Shown here: piece by piece, positions 15,646 through 23,699 of the stretch
Numbering within the stretch: the stretch's first letter is position 1
Layout of the letters: each line of letters starts with the position of its first letter
Notes under the pieces: model-generated
What the model saw: the letters and a program-made list of their open reading frames with translations, nothing else
Told to the model about the DNA's origin: nothing
Database searches by the model: none
Position numbers and translations under genes: made by a program
NCBI GenBank assembly: GCA_902768605.1
Contig: CACXLY010000007.1
Span: 1-57,093, forward strand
Direction of reading: 5' to 3'
Length of the DNA: 57,093 nt
Origin: an uncultured Bacteroidales bacterium
GTDB lineage: Bacteria > Bacteroidota > Bacteroidia > Bacteroidales > Bacteroidaceae

Positions 15646-16296
15646 ATGAGAAAGTTATTTGCAATGGCAGCAATTGCTGTTATGTGTTTGACAGGCTGCA
15701 CCGGTAACAAGGTGGCAGAAGACCTCGACTTCGAGAAAGCTACTCCCGAGGCTATCGTAAATGCGCTCGCAGAGAAGGTTCAGGCTGGCGATGCAACAGC
15801 CATCACAACTGCTCTCGAGACTGTTCAGACTCAGTTGAGTAAGCTGGTTGATGCCGGCAACGTTGAGAAGGTTACTGAGTACGCTGCAAAGATTAAGACG
15901 TTCATCGAGGAGAATGCTGAGACACTGAAGAGCTTCAACATCGACGTGACTCCTCTCACCAAGGTCTTCGACCAGGTTCAGGCTTTGCCGGGCGCTGCCG
16001 TTGATGCCGCCCAAGGTGCTGCAGAAGATGCCGTCGAGAGTGCTCAGGAACAGGTTGAAGGTGCTGTGGGCGACGCAGTCGATGCTGCTCAAGGCGCTGT
16101 GAACGATGCCGTTGATACTGGCAAGAAGGCTGTAAACGATGCTGTCGATGCAGGCAAGAAAGCCGTGAACGATGCCGTCGATGCAGGCAAGAAAGCTGCC
16201 GACGATGCTGCCAACGCTGGCAAGGCTGCCGTCGATGACGCAAAGGCAAAGGCAAACCAAGCCATCCAAGACGCAGCCGACAAGATCAAGCTGTAA
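15646..16296 (+). CDS. Lipoprotein with Ala/Asp/Lys 11-residue repeats
   Basis: 216 residues. MRKLFAMAAIAVMCLTGC is a lipoprotein signal with the lipobox at LTGC, so Cys18 should be lipidated. Residues 20-110 are an ordinary helical region; residues about 115-216 are a repeat of 11-residue units (AVNDAVDAGKK, AVDAAQGAVND), giving an amphipathic coiled helix like group-3 LEA proteins or apolipoproteins. Such proteins coat membranes or protect during stress, but that role is inference. The 33-bp DNA units at 16111-16200 are near-identical, so copy number may vary. Strong terminator follows. Confidence 0.8.
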   Translation: MRKLFAMAAIAVMCLTGCTGNKVAEDLDFEKATPEAIVNALAEKVQAGDATAITTALETVQTQLSKLVDAGNVEKVTEYAAKIKTFIEENAETLKSFNIDVTPLTKVFDQVQALPGAAVDAAQGAAEDAVESAQEQVEGAVGDAVDAAQGAVNDAVDTGKKAVNDAVDAGKKAVNDAVDAGKKAADDAANAGKAAVDDAKAKANQAIQDAADKIKL

Positions 16297-16338
16297 ATGG
16301 ACAACGGACTGCAATCTGTAGTCGAGTGATTAACAACA

Positions 16339-16388
16339 AAAGACCCGGGCCCTGTACAAAGCAAGGCTCGGGTCTTTCTCTTTTTAAA
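16339..16388 (+). terminator. Terminator of the lipoprotein gene
   Basis: AAAGACCCG (16339-16347) pairs with CGGGTCTTT (16369-16377), followed by CTCTTTTT. Confidence 0.8.
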
Positions 16389-16456
16389 TCTTAGTGGTCT
16401 CTGGGGAGGAAGTCGGTGGCCTGAGCCCTGACTGACACTCCGCAGTGCAGACGGTC

Positions 16457-16502
16457 AAAAAAATCCCACACGAGGGAATCGCTTTTCCTTCGTGTGGGAT
16501 TT
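16457..16502 (-). terminator. Terminator of clpB
   Basis: On the minus strand AAATCCCACACGA pairs with TCGTGTGGGATTT and is followed by a run of seven T (plus-strand A 16457-16463). The upstream arm is repeated three more times in the array next to it. Confidence 0.75.
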
Positions 16503-16572
16503 GGCGTTCCTTCACGTGGGATTTGGCGTTCCTTCACGTGGGATTTGGCGTTCCTTCACGTGGGATATTTTT
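16485..16572. repeat. 22-bp tandem array between clpB and its terminator
   Basis: Units start at 16485, 16507, 16529 and 16551, exactly 22 bp apart (TTCCTTCACGTGGGATTTGG followed by CG). Read on the clpB strand, each unit contains the 5' arm of the terminator stem (CCCACGTGAAGGAA). It begins 19 bp after the clpB stop. Confidence 0.85.
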
Positions 16573-16590
16573 TCCTACGCGAATTGACTA

Positions 16591-18708
16591 TCATTCCATC
16601 GTGAGCTTGCCGTCTTTTACATCGACACGGATGGGGCGGTTGCGGTCGAGGCGGCCCGCAAGGAGCGACTTCGAAAGGTCGTCGAGCAGGAGACGCTGGA
16701 TGGCTCGCTTGACAGGACGGGCGCCGAAGTCTGGGTCATAGCCCTCGTTGGCCAAGAGGTCGATGGCTTCATCGCTTATCTCCAAGGTGAGGCCGTTCTC
16801 GCGAAGCATCTTCTGAACACTCTCAACCTGCAGGCGGACAATCTGCTTCACTTCGCCCCAGTTCAAGGGATGGAAGACGATTATCTCGTCGATACGGTTC
16901 AGGAATTCAGGCCTTATGCCTCGAGCCACAAGCAACTCCCTGACGTTCTCCTCGCCCTTGGAGAGGTCGGCTCCAGTCAGCAGGTTACTGGTCATGATGA
17001 TGATGGTGTTCTTGAAGTTGACGGTGCGGCCCTTCGAGTCTGTCAACCGGCCGTCGTCGAGCACCTGCAGCAGGGTGTTGAATACGTCGGGGTGCGCCTT
17101 CTCTATCTCGTCGAAGAGCACGACCTGATAGGGTTTGCGGCGGACGGCCTCCGTAAGCTGACCTCCCTCGTCGTAGCCGACATATCCTGGAGGTGCGCCG
17201 ATGAGACGCGTCACGCTGAATTTCTCCTGATACTCGCTCATATCGATACGCGTCATCATCGTCTCGTCGTCGAAGAGGTACTCGGCAAGTGCCTTTGCCA
17301 GCTCCGTCTTGCCCACGCCGGTCGAACCGAGGAAGATGAACGAGCCGATAGGTCGCTTCGGGTCTTGCAAGCCTGCACGGCTGCGGCGGACAGCATTGCT
17401 GACGGCAGCGATGGCCTCTTCCTGACCGATGACGCGCTTGTGAAGCTCTTCCTCCAGATGCAGTAGCTTCTCGGTCTCGCTCGTCTGCATCTTCGAGACG
17501 GGAATGCCAGTCCAGCGGCTTACTACATCGGCAATATCGTCGGCAGTAACCTCGTCCCTCAATAGTTTGTTGCTGACGGCAGAACTCTCGGCGAGCTGCT
17601 TTTCGAGTTCGGGAAGCTTGGAGTAGCGAATCTCGGCAACCTTAGCGTAGTCGCCGTCGCGCTCTGCCTGCTCAGCCTCGTTGCGCAGTTGCTGCATGCG
17701 GTCCTTGAGCGTCTGAATCTGGTCGGCCTGGCGTTTCTCGTTCTCCCACTGGCCTCGCATCTTCTGTTCCTGTTCGCGCAGGTCTGCTATCTCTTCTTCT
17801 ATGTTGGACAACTTAGAGTCCTCTCCCTTTAAGGAAGAGTTAGAGAGGTTCTTTTCTCTGCGTATTGCTTCGCGCTCAATCTCGAGTTGCTTCAACCGAC
17901 GGCTGATTTCATCGAGTTCCTCGGGCACAGAGTCGCGTTCCATACGGAGCTTCGCAGCGGCTTCGTCCATGAGGTCGATGGCCTTGTCGGGCAGGAAACG
18001 CTCGGTGATGTACCGCTGCGAGAGCTGTACGGCAGCGATGACGGCATCGTCCTGAATGCGGACCTTGTGGTGGTTCTCGTAGCGCTCCTTCAAGCCACGC
18101 AGTATGCTGATGCTCGAGAGCGTGTCGGGCTCGTCCACCATGACGGTCTGGAAGCGTCGCTCCAGCGCCTTGTCCTTTTCGAAGTACTTCTGGTATTCGT
18201 CGAGGGTTGTGGCGCCGATGCTCCTCATCTCGCCTCGGGCAAGTGCAGGCTTCAGGATGTTGGCAGCGTCCATCGCGCCTTCGCCTTTGCCAGCACCGAC
18301 CAGGGTGTGAATCTCGTCGATGAAGAGGATGATGCCGCCCTGACTTTCCGTCACTTCCTTGACGACGCTCTTCAGTCGCTCCTCAAACTCGCCCTTGTAC
18401 ATTGCACCTGCAACGAGCGCGCCCATGTCGAGGCTGTAGAGCTGCTTGTTCTTCAGGTTCTCGGGCACATCGCCACGCAGGATTCTGTGCGCCAGACCTT
18501 CCACGATGGCCGTCTTGCCCGTACCCGGTTCACCTATCAGGATAGGGTTGTTCTTCGTTCTGCGAGAAAGAATCTGCAGTACGCGACGTATCTCATCGTC
18601 TCGGCCGATGACCGGGTCAAGTTTGCCGGCACGGGCTTCGTCCACGAGATTACGGGCATACTTCTGCAGGCTCTTCTCTTCTTGTTGGTTTTGATTGTTC
18701 TGTATCAT
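16591..18708 (-). CDS. clpB: ClpB-type AAA+ disaggregase lacking the N-terminal domain
   Basis: Hsp100 disaggregase that threads aggregated proteins through a hexamer, with DnaK. NBD1 has Walker A GEPGTGKT and Walker B IILFIDE; a coiled-coil M domain (about 270-400) marks it as ClpB rather than ClpA/C; NBD2 has Walker [18 protein letters not shown] pore loop and [11 protein letters not shown]. It has about 705 residues against about 860 for usual ClpB: the Clp_N domain is missing and the protein begins at the linker before NBD1. The start at 18708 follows AAAGGAG with 8-nt spacing and is preferred to 18729. The M domain carries an odd in-frame [12 protein letters not shown] insert from a CCCTTTAAGG word (about 17798-17840). 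Confidence 0.92.
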   Translation of the reverse strand: MIQNNQNQQEEKSLQKYARNLVDEARAGKLDPVIGRDDEIRRVLQILSRRTKNNPILIGEPGTGKTAIVEGLAHRILRGDVPENLKNKQLYSLDMGALVAGAMYKGEFEERLKSVVKEVTESQGGIILFIDEIHTLVGAGKGEGAMDAANILKPALARGEMRSIGATTLDEYQKYFEKDKALERRFQTVMVDEPDTLSSISILRGLKERYENHHKVRIQDDAVIAAVQLSQRYITERFLPDKAIDLMDEAAAKLRMERDSVPEELDEISRRLKQLEIEREAIRREKNLSNSSLKGEDSKLSNIEEEIADLREQEQKMRGQWENEKRQADQIQTLKDRMQQLRNEAEQAERDGDYAKVAEIRYSKLPELEKQLAESSAVSNKLLRDEVTADDIADVVSRWTGIPVSKMQTSETEKLLHLEEELHKRVIGQEEAIAAVSNAVRRSRAGLQDPKRPIGSFIFLGSTGVGKTELAKALAEYLFDDETMMTRIDMSEYQEKFSVTRLIGAPPGYVGYDEGGQLTEAVRRKPYQVVLFDEIEKAHPDVFNTLLQVLDDGRLTDSKGRTVNFKNTIIIMTSNLLTGADLSKGEENVRELLVARGIRPEFLNRIDEIIVFHPLNWGEVKQIVRLQVESVQKMLRENGLTLEISDEAIDLLANEGYDPDFGARPVKRAIQRLLLDDLSKSLLAGRLDRNRPIRVDVKDGKLTME

Positions 18709-18887
18709 AGTCTTATCTCCTTTGCCCATGTCTCACAAATAGCATGCAAAGGGAGAGAAGCAAGACAATTTGACGCAGAGCATGACAAAATGACCTGTTT
18801 AAAGGGTAATCAGGAAAAACAAATGGCAAAAAACGGGAAAAAATCAAAGCAAAAAATGTATCGAGGAATATTTTCCCCTCAAAATAT

Positions 18888-18918
18888 TTTGCCGTATGAA
18901 TAAATATTACTATTTTTG
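18888..18918 (+). promoter_or_regulatory. Promoter of the 97-residue protein gene
   Basis: TTTG (18888-18891), 19 bp, TATTTTTG (18911-18918): a near-perfect Bacteroidetes promoter, 17 bp before the ATG. Confidence 0.75.
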
Positions 18919-18935
18919 CGGTAAAATCAGATGAA

Positions 18936-19229
18936 ATGTTTGAATCACTATATAACACTATATACCTTAAACTATGGTCTGGGGACAAGAAGATGGGCCC
19001 TCAGAAGAATGTATTCGTGTCAAAGAGTTGCGAGATATTTGGCGATACGGTATATGACCTTAAGTGGTCTCTGAAGTATATTCACAAGAACGGCAAGACC
19101 TCCCACTCTGTCACCATATCAGAAAGAGCCAGCCGGTGGAACTTGAGAAATACAATCCGCAGGATAGAGAAGCATGTGCTTCCCAAGGAGGTCGATGCAC
19201 TGATTAGCAAGAACACTCATTCTGCCTGA
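18936..19229 (+). CDS. Hypothetical protein, 97 residues, basic
   Basis: Not recognised. It starts MFESLYNTIYLKLWSGDKKMGPQKN and contains a basic, helical second half (RASRWNLRNTIRRIEKHVLPKEVDALIS). No signal peptide, membrane helix or cysteine pattern. A strong promoter just upstream and a terminator 2 bp after the stop make it a real single-gene unit. The start may instead be Met20. It lies directly before rnpB; a nucleic-acid-binding role would fit the charge but is only a guess. Confidence 0.6.
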   Translation: MFESLYNTIYLKLWSGDKKMGPQKNVFVSKSCEIFGDTVYDLKWSLKYIHKNGKTSHSVTISERASRWNLRNTIRRIEKHVLPKEVDALISKNTHSA

Positions 19230-19231
19230 TA

Positions 19232-19268
19232 AGCCCTCTCCCGATTCGCCGGAGGGGGCTTTTGCTTT
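19232..19268 (+). terminator. Terminator after the 97-residue gene
   Basis: AGCCCTCTCC (19232-19241) pairs with GGAGGGGGCT (19251-19260), followed by TTTGCTTT. Confidence 0.75.
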
Positions 19269-19353
19269 ACTCAGCCCAGCGACCCGCTGGCGTGGAAATG
19301 TGAAGATATACTTCATTTTTCAGCTTTCACTTTTTATTTTCAATTATTTGTTG

Positions 19354-19361
19354 TACCTTTG
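19354..19361 (+). promoter_or_regulatory. rnpB promoter (-7 box)
   Basis: TACCTTTG matches TAnnTTTG exactly, about 9 bp before the RNA's 5' stem; upstream is T-rich without a clear -33 TTTG. Confidence 0.6.
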
Positions 19362-19369
19362 CACCCAGA

Positions 19370-19772
19370 AACAGACAGTGAACCGGCTTGTCGCTGCTCC
19401 GCTATGTTCTCTTGAGGGCAGAGCAGAGGAGAGGAAAGTCCGGGCAACACAGGGCATCCCGCTTCCTAACAGGAAGAGGTCCGCAAGGGTCAGTCAGTGC
19501 AGAAGAGAATGACCGCCTCGACCATGAGGTAAGGGTGAGAAGGCGAGGTAAGAGCTCACCAGGCCGGCAGCGATGCCGGTGCTGTGCACTCCGGGAGTTG
19601 AAAGTTCATGTAAACCGGCGAAGCTTCGCTCCGACGCGAGTCAGCGAAGAGAGAGGGCGGCCCGTCCGAGCCGGAGGGTAGAACGATAGAGGGCAGCGGT
19701 GACGTTGTCCGTAGATAAATGGCAAGCAGCCCACACGGGCTTACAGAACCCGGCTTACAGGTTCACTGTTCT
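19370..19772 (+). ncRNA. rnpB: RNase P RNA, type A
   Basis: Catalytic RNA of RNase P, which trims tRNA 5' leaders. The universal core is present: GAGGAAAGTCCGGGC near 19428-19445 and AGATAAATGGC...ACAGAACCCGGCTTA near 19713-19757. The ends pair (ACAGTGAACC at about 19374 with GGTTCACTGT at about 19760), fixing the length at about 400 nt. Followed by TTTTCTTT. Ends are estimated to within a few bases. Confidence 0.93.
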
Positions 19773-19784
19773 TTTCTTTATAGT

Positions 19785-19901
19785 CGCTTGGGAGTGTAGT
19801 CGTTTGGTCGCGTGGGTTACCCGACAGCCATCGGCCACCTCACCCAAACGACTAAACCACTAAACAACTATACGACCAAACGACTAAACGACCAAATCAC
19901 C
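19785..19901. repeat. CGACTAAAC/GTCGTTTGG word repeats
   Basis: GTCGCTTGG...GTCGTTTGGTCG on one side and CCAAACGACTAAACCACTAAAC... on the other make an imperfect inverted repeat immediately before the YihY start codon. Confidence 0.6.
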
Positions 19902-19904
19902 AGA

Positions 19905-21179
19905 ATGGTAAGTATTGAGCATATATGGAGCGTCAACGAGAAGCGGCTGAACAGCTTTCAGCGGCTTGGCTTGACTATCTTGAAGCGGTTCGTCATCACC
20001 TGGGAGTGCATCACGAAGAACCACATCATGAGCTACGCATCTGCCCTCACTTACAGTAGCATGCTGGCAGCCGTCCCTGTACTTGCAATCGTCTTCGCCA
20101 TCGCCCGAGGCTTTGGCTTCGACACGGTGATTGAGACGAAGCTGAGAAGTTCGCTTGAAGGCAACCCGGATATTGCCGACACGATACTCTACTTCGTCGA
20201 GTCGTACTTGCAGCACACGAAGGGCGGCGTCTTCATCGGCATCGGTCTGGTATTCCTGCTTTACACCTTGCTCTCGCTGACGGCAAACATCGAGGAGGCC
20301 TTCAATACCATTTGGTACGTCAAGCGTTCGCGAACAATCTATCGGCAAGTCATCGACTACATTGGTGTCTTCCTGCTACTCCCCTTCGTTGTCGTCATCA
20401 CGAGCGGCCTGAACATCTTCCTGCAAACATTCCGCACGTTGCTGCCCGACACACGGCTGCTGAGCAAGACGATGACTTTCATCCTGCATGTCTCGCCCGT
20501 TGTCTTTGCCGTGTTTGCCTTTATGGTACTGTTCACGCTGATGCCCAACACGCGAGTCAAATGGAAGAACACCATCTGGCCAAGCATCCTGACGGGTACA
20601 ATTTTCATGGCTGTAGAGTGGCTGTACGTACATTATCAGATTAAGCTGAGCGCTTACAACGCCATCTACGGTTCGTTTGCAGCCATTCCTCTGTTCATGC
20701 TGTGGCTGCAGATATCGTGGTGCATCTGTTTGTTCGGAGCACAGTTTTGCTATGCTAACCAAAGCCTGCACACCTACGCATTCGAGCGCATCAGCGATGA
20801 GCTGAGCCGCCGCTACCGCGACACGCTCATCCTCCTGCTCATGAGCCGTATCTGCAAGCACTTTGCTTCCGGACTGAAGCCTTTCACCTCCCATCGCTTG
20901 GCAGTTGACACACATTTGCCCGACAGCCTGGTCGGCATCCTGCTCGGAGAACTGACACGAATGCAACTCCTTGTCGAGGCCCGCAACGAGCCGGGCGACG
21001 AGCCGCACTACCTGCCGGCCATCGACATTCATCGCATCACGGTGGGAATGGTCACGCGCCGCATCGACTCCTTCGGCATAGAGAATCCCTCGCTTGTATG
21101 GCAGACGGGAACGCCGGAATGGGATGCCCTGCGCAGCCTCCGCAACGAGAATGAGAATGCCCTGCTGATTGACCTTTAG
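19905..21179 (+). CDS. YihY/BrkB-family inner-membrane protein
   Basis: 424 residues from the ATG at 19905; the frame is open further upstream but only through word repeats. The N-terminal half has six membrane helices typical of the YihY/virulence factor BrkB family (formerly mis-named RNase BN), including SYASALTYSSMLAAVPVLAIVFAIARGFG and the AIYGSFAAIPLFMLWLQISWCICLFGAQ block. The C-terminal part, from about residue 300, is soluble and probably a winged-helix-like domain common in Bacteroidetes members. Function unsettled in the family. Convergent with ispE, stops 14 bp apart. Confidence 0.85.
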   Translation: MVSIEHIWSVNEKRLNSFQRLGLTILKRFVITWECITKNHIMSYASALTYSSMLAAVPVLAIVFAIARGFGFDTVIETKLRSSLEGNPDIADTILYFVESYLQHTKGGVFIGIGLVFLLYTLLSLTANIEEAFNTIWYVKRSRTIYRQVIDYIGVFLLLPFVVVITSGLNIFLQTFRTLLPDTRLLSKTMTFILHVSPVVFAVFAFMVLFTLMPNTRVKWKNTIWPSILTGTIFMAVEWLYVHYQIKLSAYNAIYGSFAAIPLFMLWLQISWCICLFGAQFCYANQSLHTYAFERISDELSRRYRDTLILLLMSRICKHFASGLKPFTSHRLAVDTHLPDSLVGILLGELTRMQLLVEARNEPGDEPHYLPAIDIHRITVGMVTRRIDSFGIENPSLVWQTGTPEWDALRSLRNENENALLIDL

Positions 21180-21193
21180 CAATGATTTCTTCT

Positions 21194-22021
21194 TCATCCC
21201 AACAGCAGAACCTCACAGAAATGCTCTGCGAAGAGGCCTTCGCAATCGGGGCGCGAGCGGAAGAGGCCGAAGAGGGTGCTGCCGCTGCCACTCATCGAGG
21301 CATAGACTGCGCCTTGGGTGTAAAGCTCCTGCTTTATTTCAGCAAGCAATGGATGACTGGCGAAGATGCTTTCCTCGAAGTCGTTCATCATTTTTCCCGC
21401 CCATTGTCCTACGGGCAGCTTCGCCGTTTCGAGCAAAGAGAAAGCCGGCAGATGAGGATGCACGCCAGCGTAGGCTTCGCGCGTCGAAACGTGCACCTCA
21501 GGCTTCACAAGCATTAAGTACCACCCACTAAGACTCAGTGAAATAGGCGTAAACACATCACCTATTCCTTCAGCATACAGAGGACGGGGATTGACAAAGA
21601 AAGGACAGTCTGCGCCAAGCCTGCCGACGAGTCTTTCCATCTGCTCCTGAGAGAGGGAGAGGCCGAAGAGCTGGGAGACACTTCTGACCATACAGGCTGC
21701 GTCGCTACTGCCGCCGCCAAGACCTGCTCCGCTGGGAATGACCTTGCGGAGGTCGATGCTGAGCGGAGGCACAGAGAAGCCCTCCTGCCTCAGCAAGCGC
21801 ACGGCTCGCAGCACCAGGTTGTCCTGCACCTCGCCTTCCAAAGGATGCCCGCCCAGCGTCAGTTCGTCTTCACCGTCACTTTCCCATATCGTCAGCTCGT
21901 CGTAGAGCGGCACGGGATAGAAAATGGTTTGCAGGTTGTGATAGCCGTCGGGCCGCCGCTCCACGATGTTCAGGCCGAGGTTAATCTTGCAACAAGTCTG
22001 TGTGCAGTATGGGTTATTCAT
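21194..22021 (-). CDS. ispE: 4-diphosphocytidyl-2-C-methyl-D-erythritol kinase
   Basis: GHMP-superfamily kinase that phosphorylates CDP-methylerythritol in the non-mevalonate (MEP) isoprenoid pathway. 275 residues, usual length. KINLGLNIVERRPDGYHNLQTIFYPV is the family opening, PSGAGLGGGSSDAA the ATP loop, and MSGSGSTLFGLF the C-terminal GHMP motif. The frame extends three codons to a TTG, but the ATG at 22021 is preferred. It has its own promoter at 22096-22125. Confidence 0.93.
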   Translation of the reverse strand: MNNPYCTQTCCKINLGLNIVERRPDGYHNLQTIFYPVPLYDELTIWESDGEDELTLGGHPLEGEVQDNLVLRAVRLLRQEGFSVPPLSIDLRKVIPSGAGLGGGSSDAACMVRSVSQLFGLSLSQEQMERLVGRLGADCPFFVNPRPLYAEGIGDVFTPISLSLSGWYLMLVKPEVHVSTREAYAGVHPHLPAFSLLETAKLPVGQWAGKMMNDFEESIFASHPLLAEIKQELYTQGAVYASMSGSGSTLFGLFRSRPDCEGLFAEHFCEVLLLG

Positions 22022-22095
22022 CTCTAACAATTGTTACTTCAAAATGACTTTAAGACCATAAGACTAAGTCGAGTCGTTTTCTCCATTTTTATTCG

Positions 22096-22125
22096 CAAAG
22101 ATACCACTTTTTTGTGCAAAAACAA
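22096..22125 (-). promoter_or_regulatory. ispE promoter
   Basis: Minus strand: TTG (22125-22123), 19 bp, TATCTTTG (22103-22096). Leader of about 65 nt. Confidence 0.7.
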
Positions 22126-22199
22126 GCGCAAAATAAAGTTTTTTATGCAAATAAGCAAAATCCTTCTATATATAATAAGGTATATTGCAAGAAAAAGTG

Positions 22200-22207
22200 T
22201 ATCTTTG
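22200..22207 (+). promoter_or_regulatory. Promoter of the rseC-rnf operon (-7 box)
   Basis: TATCTTTG, 17 bp before the rseC ATG; no clear -33 TTTG. No other good promoter was seen before rnfA, so the seven genes are probably one operon. Confidence 0.6.
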
Positions 22208-22224
22208 CATGATTTTGGACACGA

Positions 22225-22641
22225 ATGGGCAAAACGGAGACCATAAAGCACGAAGGCATCGTTGAAAGCATAGGAGCCGGCAGCTGTCAGGTACGCATCC
22301 TGCAGGCATCGGCTTGCAGCAGTTGCAGCGCGCGAAGTCTCTGCCGAAGCAGCGAGAGCAAAGAGAAGGTGATAGAGGTCAGGGGGCACTACCCTGCCCT
22401 GCACGTCGGCGATGCAGTCACCCTGACCGGCTCCGTCCGTCAAGGACTTCGGGCGAGCGTGCTGGCATACGTCGTGCCGCTCATCCTCATGCTCATCGCC
22501 CTCATCGCCGGCACTCGCCTTGGCGGCGACGGCATCGGGGCGCTGGCTGCTCTGCTCACCCTCGCCCTCTACTATGGCGTGCTCTACCTCCTGCGCGACA
22601 GACTGGGCAGAGCGTTCGAGTTTGAAATCGACAGCAAATGA
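22225..22641 (+). CDS. rseC: RseC/MucC-family redox-linked membrane protein
   Basis: 138 residues with the RseC layout: an N-terminal domain with a cysteine cluster (ACSSCSARSLC, about 30-40), then two membrane helices (about 80-98 and 104-121). In E. coli RseC takes part in reducing the SoxR iron-sulphur cluster together with Rnf; in Bacteroidetes the gene usually heads the rnf operon, as here. Partner role with Rnf is inferred from this linkage. Confidence 0.85.
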   Translation: MGKTETIKHEGIVESIGAGSCQVRILQASACSSCSARSLCRSSESKEKVIEVRGHYPALHVGDAVTLTGSVRQGLRASVLAYVVPLILMLIALIAGTRLGGDGIGALAALLTLALYYGVLYLLRDRLGRAFEFEIDSK

Positions 22642-22735
22642 ATGGTCTGAGCAATCCGAGTAATCTGAATAATCCGAGCACTCTGATGACTCCGATGACT
22701 CTGATGACTCTGATGACTCTGTCATAATCGAAAAT
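22640..22735. repeat. CTGATGACT/CCGAGTAAT word repeat
   Basis: Runs of nine-base words (CTGATGACT, CCGAGTAAT) fill the gap between rseC and rnfB. The related GAGTAATCA words recur in frame at the end of rnfB (23628-23665). Confidence 0.7.
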
Positions 22736-22762
22736 AGTAAATCTTCAAATAATAAAATCAAC

Positions 22763-23695
22763 ATGGTGAATGTAATTCTGATTGCAGTATGTGTGCTGGG
22801 ACTCATCGGACTTGCCTCTGCGGTGATTCTGTTTGTAGTCTCTCACAAATTTGCTGTGCACGAAGACCCCCGCATTGCGCAGGTCGGAGCCGTTCTGCCT
22901 CAGGCCAATTGCGGCGGCTGCGGCTATCCCGGCTGCTCTGGCTTTGCAGCTGCCTGCGTGAAGGCCGCCGACGGGGGCAGCCTGGAGGGCAAGCTCTGCC
23001 CTGTAGGTGGACAGCCTGTCATGGAACAGGTGGCAGGCATCCTTGGTCTGGCCGTCGAGGCAGCTGCCCCGAAAGTGGCTGTTGTCCGCTGTAACGGCAC
23101 ATGCGAGAACCGTCCCCGTCAGGCCCAGTTCGACGGAGCCAGGAGTTGTCGCGTCCAGCAGATGACAGGTATGGGCGAGACGGGCTGCGGCTATGGTTGC
23201 CTCGGCTGCGGCGACTGTGTCGCCAAGTGTCAGTTCGACGCGCTCCACATGAACCCCGAGACCGGTCTGCCCGAGGTAGACGAAGAGAAGTGCACGGCTT
23301 GCGGAGCCTGTGCAAAGGCTTGCCCGAGAGGCATCATCGAGATTCGCCTGAAAGGGCCGAAGGGACGTCGCGTCGTCGTTCTCTGCAACAACAAGGACAA
23401 GGGCGCCATCGCCAACAAGGCATGCAAAGCCTCCTGTATCGGTTGTGGCAAGTGCGTCAAGACCTGCGAGAAGTTCGAGGCCATCACGCTCGAAAACAAC
23501 CTCGCCTACATCGATGCGGAGAAGTGCAAGATGTGCCGCAAGTGCGAAGAGGCTTGCCCGAAGGGAGCCATCCACGGCTTCAACTTCCCGCCGCGCAAGC
23601 CCAAGGCAGAGGAGCCAGCAGCTCAGAGTAATCAGAGTAATCAGAATACTCAGAGCACTCCGATCAAAGAAGTAGAACCCTCTAAGGCCGAATAA
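22763..23695 (+). CDS. rnfB: Rnf complex subunit RnfB (iron-sulphur)
   Basis: Electron-entry subunit of the Rnf ferredoxin:NAD+ oxidoreductase, which couples this reaction to Na+ or H+ export. 310 residues: N-terminal helix (5-26), the Fe-S domain NCGGCGYPGCSGFA (about 49-62), then four cysteine groups in two ferredoxin-like blocks (CLGCGDCVAKC, CTACGACAKACPRG, CIGCGKCVKTCE, CKMCRKCEEACPKG). The last about 25 residues (QSNQSNQNTQSTP) come from the same GAGTAATCA word repeat that fills the gap upstream. rnfC starts 4 bp after the stop. Confidence 0.93.
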   Translation: MVNVILIAVCVLGLIGLASAVILFVVSHKFAVHEDPRIAQVGAVLPQANCGGCGYPGCSGFAAACVKAADGGSLEGKLCPVGGQPVMEQVAGILGLAVEAAAPKVAVVRCNGTCENRPRQAQFDGARSCRVQQMTGMGETGCGYGCLGCGDCVAKCQFDALHMNPETGLPEVDEEKCTACGACAKACPRGIIEIRLKGPKGRRVVVLCNNKDKGAIANKACKASCIGCGKCVKTCEKFEAITLENNLAYIDAEKCKMCRKCEEACPKGAIHGFNFPPRKPKAEEPAAQSNQSNQNTQSTPIKEVEPSKAE

Positions 23696-23699
23696 AGAT

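Noticed and set aside
18713..18988. A 91-codon minus-strand frame upstream of clpB, considered as a possible missing Clp_N domain
   Set aside because: The sequence is rich in Phe, Ile and Leu with no Clp_N motif, and it overlaps the promoter of the 97-residue gene.
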